Part shown: positions 57,001 to 64,000 of the stretch, piece by piece
Position numbering within the stretch: position 1 is the first letter of the stretch
Layout of the letters: every line of letters starts with the position of its first letter
Assembly: GCA_022836615.1 (NCBI GenBank)
Contig: MU405230.1
Coordinates: 294,446-358,445 of the forward strand
DNA length: 64,000 nt
Direction of reading: 5' to 3'
Source of the DNA: Annulohypoxylon bovei var. microspora
Taxonomy: Eukaryota > Ascomycota > Sordariomycetes > Xylariales > Hypoxylaceae
Notes under the pieces: model-generated
What the model was told of the DNA's origin: nothing
The model's database searches: none
The model's input: only the letters and a program-made list of their open reading frames with translations
Position numbers and translations under genes: made by a program

Positions 57001-58817
57001 CTTGCCGCGAGATGCGAACTACCTAGCCGTTGGAAAAGTAGTAGCCTTATTGCGCACTAGAGACAACACGGACTCACGACCGGGACAGGACGATGCAAGG
57101 ATTTGCCTTGTTCGAGCGCATGAAGTCCCGAGACCTTGACCGACATGATATAAGTATAGGGGGGAGGGAGGGTTACAGAGGTAAGTCTAGATGCCGAAAA
57201 AGTTGTGGGTATCGATTGCACGTGAGGCCAGCTCGAGACAGGGAGAAACGCAGACGCTGTCTCAATCTTCAACCATGGACCCGGTAGCTCGTGCATCCAC
57301 GGCAATGTGAGGAGAGGCAAGTTAGGTCAGCCCACGTTAGAACGATGGGTAGAAGAAGAAGAAGGAAAAAAAAAAAAGCGGCTCAAGGAAACGCAGGCAG
57401 GTGTAAAAAATCCTACATACCACGTGGGATACCCGCCCGGGCGGTCAGCCGTAACGCGAGACAGGGCAAGATAACGCCGGTAGGTCGAAGCAAACCCAGG
57501 GATTCACAAAAGACGTGCTCGGACCCGCCTGCCTCCAAGGGCTTGGTGGGTGGAGGCGCGCGTGCTTAGCGTATCGTCCACAGCTAATGTAGGGCGCGGG
57601 CTGGCATCGTACGAGAATAGAGACCCGACGACCCAATGGAGGAAAGGTTCTACGAGCGAAAGAAGCTGGACAGGCCGGATTGATTCGTGGGATTTATAAG
57701 AAGGGTTCTAGATAAGACTATTTGAGAGCCTAACGGCCCTATGAGCTCAAGGGTCCTTTTTGCTTAAGCCGCTTCTAGAAGTCGAGAATTGAGTACATTT
57801 GTAGACATTAGTATTGAGGATACGATGTAATATTATAGTGATGTACATATCATTATTATTCTTATAGGAGGTAACTATACTCAAGTGCTTCTAAGGTTGG
57901 AGGCAAAGTACACAAATGTATGCACGTATATCGATAGTAATTCATTTCGTGCAGTTGGAGTACCGAGCAGTTCGAGTTCTCGGGACTAGTCGAGAAAATC
58001 TCCCGCGTCTTGCTTGCCTGCCACGTGTGAGATCGCCAAGTGTTTGAGTTTTTTTCTTACTGTCGTGCTGTCGTGCTGTCTGAGAGCCATGCCGTGCCAG
58101 GTTCTCTGTACGGGACAGCATAGGCAGCATGGGCTAATAACGTGGACGGGCATCATTCTAATAAAACTGCCGTCCCCCTATTTGGCAGTGAGTATCGGGA
58201 GGCTTGGTGGCTGGGCTTGTGGTTGACGTACGTATGTACATACATACCTCATACATACTTACATACGATACCCTACCTAATGGCGGTGTGATAAGATTGA
58301 GGTATCATCGACACCGTCGCCGTATATTTCCGGAGAGATGATATATGCATACCTAATACAGAAGCGTCTATAGCTGTACACAGGTTGATTACCATGAGTA
58401 CATCTAATACCATTCGCATCTACATAGCATCTACATATTAACATCTAGTCACGAAAGGTGAAACACGCCGTCTATATTGGCCTACGAATACCCACCGCTT
58501 AGCTAGGTTATAGGCTTGTGGAAAATCAGGCAGTGTTACAGAAGCACATGCACCTATCCCGGCTATTGATTGATATTTGTTGTGAAGAATTATACAATGT
58601 AGTAGCGATGCAAGGGTAGCAACATTAAAAATCGATTTCTGAGCGATGTGACGCTCTCGAGATCGTGGTGGTGGCGGTGGCGGTGATGAACATGATGTTA
58701 ACGGAGATAATTTGATAATTATGATTCCGGCTGCCCGTCTTCCGTATGGTGCAAGAAGAAGCCTAAGGATATTGCAGCTATGTATGTACAGTATTACTGT
58801 GCAATACTGTGCGTGTT
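54038..58817. other. Gene desert, left part (about 4.8 kb)
   Basis: No supportable gene. There are two protein-like minus-strand frames without recognised family (55229-55447 and 55877-56128), purine-rich A tracts (56949-56958, 57367-57378) and a CATAC/GTATG microsatellite (58227-58272). Confidence 0.45.
58227..58272. repeat. GTATG/CATAC microsatellite-like tract
   Basis: Imperfect ACGTATGTACATACATAC units alternate over about 46 bp and are partly palindromic. Confidence 0.5.
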
Positions 58818-59069
58818 TCAATTACTCAATTCGGATAGTTGGCGGTACGTAATGCTCGAGATCTCACATGGAAGTTCGGGGCCGAACCGTTCTGTTTTCG
58901 ACGGAGTTGACTCTTGGCAGAAGAACCTTTTCGGCTTCCCTATTATGCAAGATACATAGGTACGTTGGTCTGTACACCGTTCGAATGGTATGAGAGACGA
59001 GCATACTCTTTGAGCATCTGTGTAGATTAGGTATGTAAGAATCATTAGTATTGCTAATAGAAGTTTCAT
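58818..59069 (-). CDS. Candidate small secreted cysteine-rich protein, 83 aa
   Basis: An intron-less 83-codon frame with ATG at 59069. Residues 1-19 (MKLLLAILMILTYLIYTDA) look like a cleavable signal peptide, with likely cleavage before QRVC. The mature part has five cysteines in 46 residues (QRVC, FERC, YVSC, RFFC, ELPC) and ends in TYRQLSELSN. No homologue is recalled. The short length, signal peptide, cysteines and location in a gene desert beside transposon debris are typical of fungal effector candidates, but an AT-rich chance frame could also look like this. An odd cysteine number would leave one unpaired or dimerising. An overlapping frame (58864-59094) lacks these features. Confidence 0.4.
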   Translation of the reverse strand: MKLLLAILMILTYLIYTDAQRVCSSLIPFERCTDQRTYVSCIIGKPKRFFCQESTPSKTERFGPELPCEISSITYRQLSELSN

Positions 59070-62000
59070 CCAGTATGCTGGTCTCTCCGCTCAAGGCATT
59101 GCTGAACGCAAACAGGTACGAGCTGTCGTATCAACGGCCAATGTCGAGTGAGGAGGGTCAAGACATGGCCAGAGTGTAGTGTCAAGTGAAGTGCGAAGAC
59201 CGCTCCTCCGGAGACTAGCCCCGGCATCCCGTTCAATGCTTGAGACGACAGAGCCTGATGACAAAGACTGATCCGCCTGTCGCAGTATTCCGCGCACCGT
59301 CTCACAAGAACGGCTGTACGCGGCCATCGTAACTCGGTAGACAAGGCGTGACCTCACCTGATAGCCCGGAATGTCTAAGACGATGCAAACTAGCGCCCCC
59401 AACTGCCGATTGCATAATCATCTGTTTGTCTTGAACAATCGGTGGTCTATGCAGTAGATGGATCTAAACCAAATAGCGAAGTTATTCCTTTTCGACATTG
59501 GACATCCGGAATATAGAACTGGCTTGGCAACGGCGTCACCGCTGGAATATTTTGCCTCCGGTCATCTTCGACCAACGTCCCATGAGGATATTCGGCATGA
59601 ACGGATCTTTGGTGCTGAGAGGAAGGTGGCACAGCGACCTCAAGAGACAGCTTTGAAGACAGCATTAGGTAGCGGTCAATGAAAGACGTCCTAAAGGACA
59701 ATCGAGCTGACCTAATACCCAAAGTCCTGCGGCGTAACTACCTAGGCATTCATCCATAGATGTCGGCGCAGGAATTTATAATGCTAGCGGGAGCTGACAA
59801 ACCCGTAGCCAAATTTAGAAATTAGTTCAGGGCAGAAATCCACTAGGAGTAATGTTGATATATTGTCGATATTGCTTAATTAAATTCCAATATCGACTCG
59901 GAGAGGGCATGTATGTACGTTAGTCCTTGATGACAGCATATGTGTTGCCCTCGCTTTGATGTCGATGTCACTGGTAGCAGTAACGAACCGCGAAGGAAGA
60001 GTAATACCTTGTGCCATCAACACTCGACTCTGCCCCCACCTTGCAGTGGTTCGCTATAATATATGTAATACCTAATCGTAACAAAATGTAAGATGCGGCC
60101 GTAATCGTGGGATTAGTATACCTACCCTTGAGTCATTAGACTAGAGAATTTAAGTATTTCGCCCGGTGACACGCGAGGTCTATTAGATCTGTACTAATGC
60201 AAAATAGATATCATAATGCTCTACTCAGATGCTCGTCTTACTCAACTTGGTCACAATAAGCGTAGTAGTGGACTCTCGAGACTTAAACGTCCGTATGGCT
60301 GTTACACGCCCCTTCACGTAGCGTACCTAAAGAAGCGACCTGAATCTATTGCGGGTGGACAAGAGCATCAGCAGGCGGGCTGCATCTGAATGGGGCGACT
60401 CTCTTAAAGTTACACTGGTAAGTTATTTGCTACCGACAGATGGTACCAAAAACTAGCGATGTATTCCGGGCTCCTGGGTCGTCTTTCCCATCAGTATCCG
60501 CAAGTCTGATGCATCTAGCCGCGACCAAAGATTCGGTGAGACGAACTATTAAGACGGGGTTCAATGCGAAAGGGGGGGGATCGTTCCAGAATCGACAGGG
60601 CAAACCTGGTCCGTTGCCATGTGGCCAAGCTGCAGGATCGGGGATTTGATCTTTTTAGGGACGGGGGTATCATGAATATCTGAAAGCGAGGAACGATTCA
60701 CCTTGAACTAGGAATGCAATATGCCTACTATGTGCCTAGGTGAGTGAGGTTAGATGATCGAGTGGCACAGCGAGACTCAGGGAGGCACAAGGAGGTGGCA
60801 TGAGGCGGGCGATTAGGGCGATTCATCACATGAATCCCACGCATTCTCTCTTCAATAATAAAATTAAAAAAAACAACAAAAAAACAATAGTAATAAAGAT
60901 ATTACGCATGGAATCTATTGTTGGAGTGTCCCTTGTTGGAATTGAAAAATGGTTCCATATTGTCGGTACAATAGTGAGTGGAATTGAGTGGAATCAAGTA
61001 ATAAAAGTCACGGAGTATTAATGTGTAAGTGAGGGTAAGTGAGGTTTAGAACTTGGGGAACATTCGACAGCTTCGATGTACAGTACTCTACCTGGTACAC
61101 GGACCACCTCGAAAGTGCAATATGTGCTTGGGAGGGAGGTACGGATGTACGTAGTTACAGCAGCCGCGTTTTGGATCTGCATGGAAAATGCCTGATAGGG
61201 TCGGTAATATCTACCGCACGCGAAATTGAGCCAGGCTTTAAGCTGGTGGCTTCTTTTTTCCACGTGGCAGATCCACCCCATAACGTGGGTAGGTTTCGGC
61301 AAAGATTTCTAATCATATATTTAGCGATGTATTGTACATTTATCTATGTACAGTACAATCAATTGCCCGAAGACGGGTTAGTTGGAGAATAATTGTTTCT
61401 TGTTTTTATCTTCAACCTTTTTACCCCTTTCCCCTTTAGTGTTCAACATCTCGTAAAAGTGTAAAAGTACATACCTATAACATTAGAGGAGGGTTCTTAT
61501 GCTTGATATGAGACGTCGTATTTCACATGTTTGCTTGTTTAAAGCAATACCTAGTATCTGGTATGGTCTGACTAAAATGGTGGCGTCGGGGTTTGAATGA
61601 AAGCCGGGAATTCGACGCAGCAACGGCGTGATCTGAAATACGACAAGTCACAAAAAGTAAAATCTAAACTTCATATATCCGTGTCAAGGCAGGCTGTGGA
61701 ATAAATTCGGTGTGTGTGAGCTTGGCATATAAAAAAATGCCATCAGATAAACATCCAATATATGCAGTGTGCAAGAGTATCACGAACTAAAGATCAGCGC
61801 GTAGTAAGCATTGTATCGTGGCTAAAGTGCGGTCTAAGAACTTCATAAGGGGTGATTTTATGAAATAGGTTCGGAGAGAGCATGGTGCTACCCGTTTCTG
61901 CCATGCCTAGCCCTAACATCATCAAAACTCCTGTTAACCGGGCATGAGGATAATGCATGCTGTTTACTCAAATGAACTATATTGGATGTATTGCCCTACC

Positions 62001-63734
62001 TACTACCTACCTAGGGAGGTATGTAGGTACCTTTGCAACTTTAGACACTTGCCGGCCTTCAGCGCTTATCATAGGTATATTATGATACTGTGCTGCATGT
62101 TCATTCATCCAGCCAATAGTATTCTTAGGTCGGATGAGGCGAAACGCTTTGCTTAAATTCCGATCGTGAAACATCCCTTCGGGGGATCATTTTCATAAAA
62201 CGGTTTCCTTCTAGCCTTCGAGAAGGACGAGGCTTCGCGTACACGTGAGTCCCCTGCCTTGTTTTTATTATTACAGATCGTGCAAAGTTAGGATCGACAG
62301 CATTCACCCGGGCAGCAAGCCAAGAAACGTGGGCTGGTAGATCCTTGTGGGGTTGATAGGTATTTTACGATGTGAACCACCTATGATGGGAAAACTAACT
62401 ATTTCAAAGTTAGCATACGAACTTCCTAAGAGCCGACGACACTGTCGTTTTGTTCGGAATTGGACTTTCTCAGCACTCAGGTCCTTATGGTACTGGTATC
62501 CCAGGGTCGCCATCTCCGAGCCTTCCAATTTGAAGCTTGCCAGGGTTTGGCCAAAAATCCAGGTCGGAAACATCAAATGGTTCGCACTAGGATCGTAATA
62601 TGATCTATCGAGTGATCCTTGCGTATGAATACGGCATGCCCATAGCTATTTTCAGGAATCGAAGCTGTTCATTGACCCTGTCCGCCTGTTCTAGAAACGC
62701 TAGAAGGAGTGGAGAAAGTCCAATTCGGAGCTCCTAGGAGGACTGGAGGATTAGCTATCCCTAACTCTGGTAAATTGCGTACAACGGCTACTCCGTGCCA
62801 GCCCGTGCTATGGATCATGAGCGACATCCCACAACAAGGTCCATATGTCTGTCGTCATTCCATTTCAACACGGATAGATGAGGCTGACTAGAACGTGGTT
62901 AGACCCAATCGCGAAGCCTTGCATTCTATAATCCAAGGAACTGTGATCCATTTGAAATTTTAAGTGGTCAAGAAAAAAAGGGGGTGGTCTAAAATTATGG
63001 GTTAACCCTATCATATTTTTCCATGTATTCGTACTTCGTACAATAATATTCGGAATATTTTTTTTGTCGATTATAGATTTCTTAACATACCTAGTAGCAA
63101 AGAAAGATTTCGCCACTTGAATAGGTAGGCGGTCAGCAGGTATGTATGTATGCCGTAATGGAGTGAGTGAATACTATCTCGTAAGCCTTGTAGAAGAACC
63201 TTTCGCTAAAAAATAGGTCATATATACATCATGTATGAAAATGAGCCGGGAACAACTAGGCATAAGAAACCGTTTAAGACTGAAAATTATTTGCGCCTCG
63301 CTTGGACTGTGGATGCAGATTTCCTAAGAGTATCACACCGGATGCTTAAGTAAATGCTAGGACTGCAGCGAATGTTAAAGCTTTCAAGCTATGTCCGATA
63401 AACGGGGTAGCATATTCGTGTCTTAGAAGAGTCTCCAAGTGGCTGACGTTACTGTGACTGTAAGTGTTCATGTCCAAAATCGACTGCGGCCTTACATCCA
63501 GCCATGCACAATAATAAGGATAGGTAGCGAGTAAGTTCAAGGGGGGAGTTTTCGAGGGGGGGGAGTATTCAAGAACCCCACTTTTGTGGGCAGACCTTGA
63601 CCAATAAGATGCTTGGATTGTTTCACGGGCCACCTTTTTCGATGTATTTTTTTAAGTTTTTTATTTTTATTTTTCAATTATTTTTAACCAATTAAAATAC
63701 TTTATTTTATAACATATATTATAAAACTATTTAC
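59070..63734. other. Gene desert, right part (about 4.7 kb)
   Basis: No gene could be supported; many short frames without similarity lie on both strands. A CCTACCTAGGGAGGTATGTAGG inverted tract lies at about 61998-62024. The last 100 bases (about 63640-63735) are extremely AT-rich, leading into the transposase remnant. Confidence 0.45.
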
Positions 63735-64000
63735 ACCCAATCAACGCTCGAAAAAATAATTAATGCCGTGACCAATCATAATGTTTCTATTATTAAAGCT
63801 GCCGCTGATTGGGGCGTTTTCAAATCCACTTTTTGAGACCGAATCAAAGGCCGTCATTCAGCTCGAAAAGCCCACATCTCTCAACAACGCTTAACCGAAG
63901 ATCAGCCGAGAACCCCCACAACGCCCCGCCAAACAAGCCCGTTGATTGGTTGGCTACTCCGAAAGGGTCGCGTGACATCATCAGAGCTGTACAAAAACCT
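63735..64000 (+). pseudogene. Fot1/pogo-type transposase N terminus, broken, cut by the window edge
   Basis: One frame reads LEKIINAVTNHNVSIIKAAA, then DWGVFKSTF, a TGA at 63834-63836, and DRIKGRHSARKAHISQQRLT, then PLIGWLLRKGRV toward the window end. This is the N-terminal psq/CENP-B-like helix-turn-helix pattern of Fot1/pogo (Tc1-mariner superfamily) transposases, which bind the element's terminal repeats. The stop codon sits in the recognition-helix boundary, so the copy is probably inactive. The upstream 100 bases are extremely AT-rich, which would fit repeat-induced point mutation. No start codon or terminal repeat was identified, and the element continues past 64000. Confidence 0.65.

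Overview
The window is nuclear DNA of a filamentous ascomycete (Pezizomycotina), most likely a Sordariomycete. The evidence is the short introns (about 49-126 bp) with GTAAGT-type donors and CTAAC/CTGAC-type branch points, protein families typical of moulds (Hrip1-like secreted elicitor, DUF7053-type protein, CYP52-clan P450, F-box/ankyrin protein, Clr2-like silencing factor), and gene-rich blocks alternating with gene-poor stretches that hold decayed transposon and gene fragments. I saw no tRNA, rRNA or CRISPR, and no operon-like organisation.

Layout. 0-5.6 kb, four plus-strand genes: PP2A leucine carboxyl methyltransferase (PPM1), SAGA subunit SPT3, a histidine-phosphatase family protein and an unrecognised 313-aa protein. 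5.6-8.1 kb is gene-poor with a possible coding relic. 8.1-24.1 kb: a Hrip1-like secreted protein, a large BRE4-like (6TM/DUF2421) membrane protein, IST1 (ESCRT-III), a zinc-knuckle protein, the AP-2 sigma adaptin, a short-chain dehydrogenase and a Clr2-like silencing protein. 24.1-36.3 kb is mostly empty except for one minus-strand gene encoding three tandem copies of a Cys6-His zinc module. 36.3-54.0 kb: D-amino-acid oxidase, ALG3 mannosyltransferase tail-to-tail with an eIF1AD-like RNA-binding protein, an F-box/ankyrin protein, a MITE-like element with 26-bp terminal inverted repeats, a small hydrophilic protein, a P450, a decayed kinase pseudogene, ORC4 with added AT-hooks and a PHD finger, and a DUF7053-type protein. 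54.0-64.0 kb is a gene desert holding one candidate small secreted cysteine-rich protein. It ends in the N-terminal part of a Fot1/pogo-type transposase with a premature stop.

Most genes are unrelated housekeeping functions (chromatin and transcription, replication origin recognition, endocytosis and MVB sorting, N-glycosylation, PP2A methylation) and form no pathway cluster. Accessory content (secreted proteins, P450, kinase relic, transposon pieces) lies in or beside the gene-poor stretches. Exon borders were worked out by hand from splice signals, reading-frame continuity and remembered family conservation. One junction, in the three-module zinc protein, stays ambiguous.
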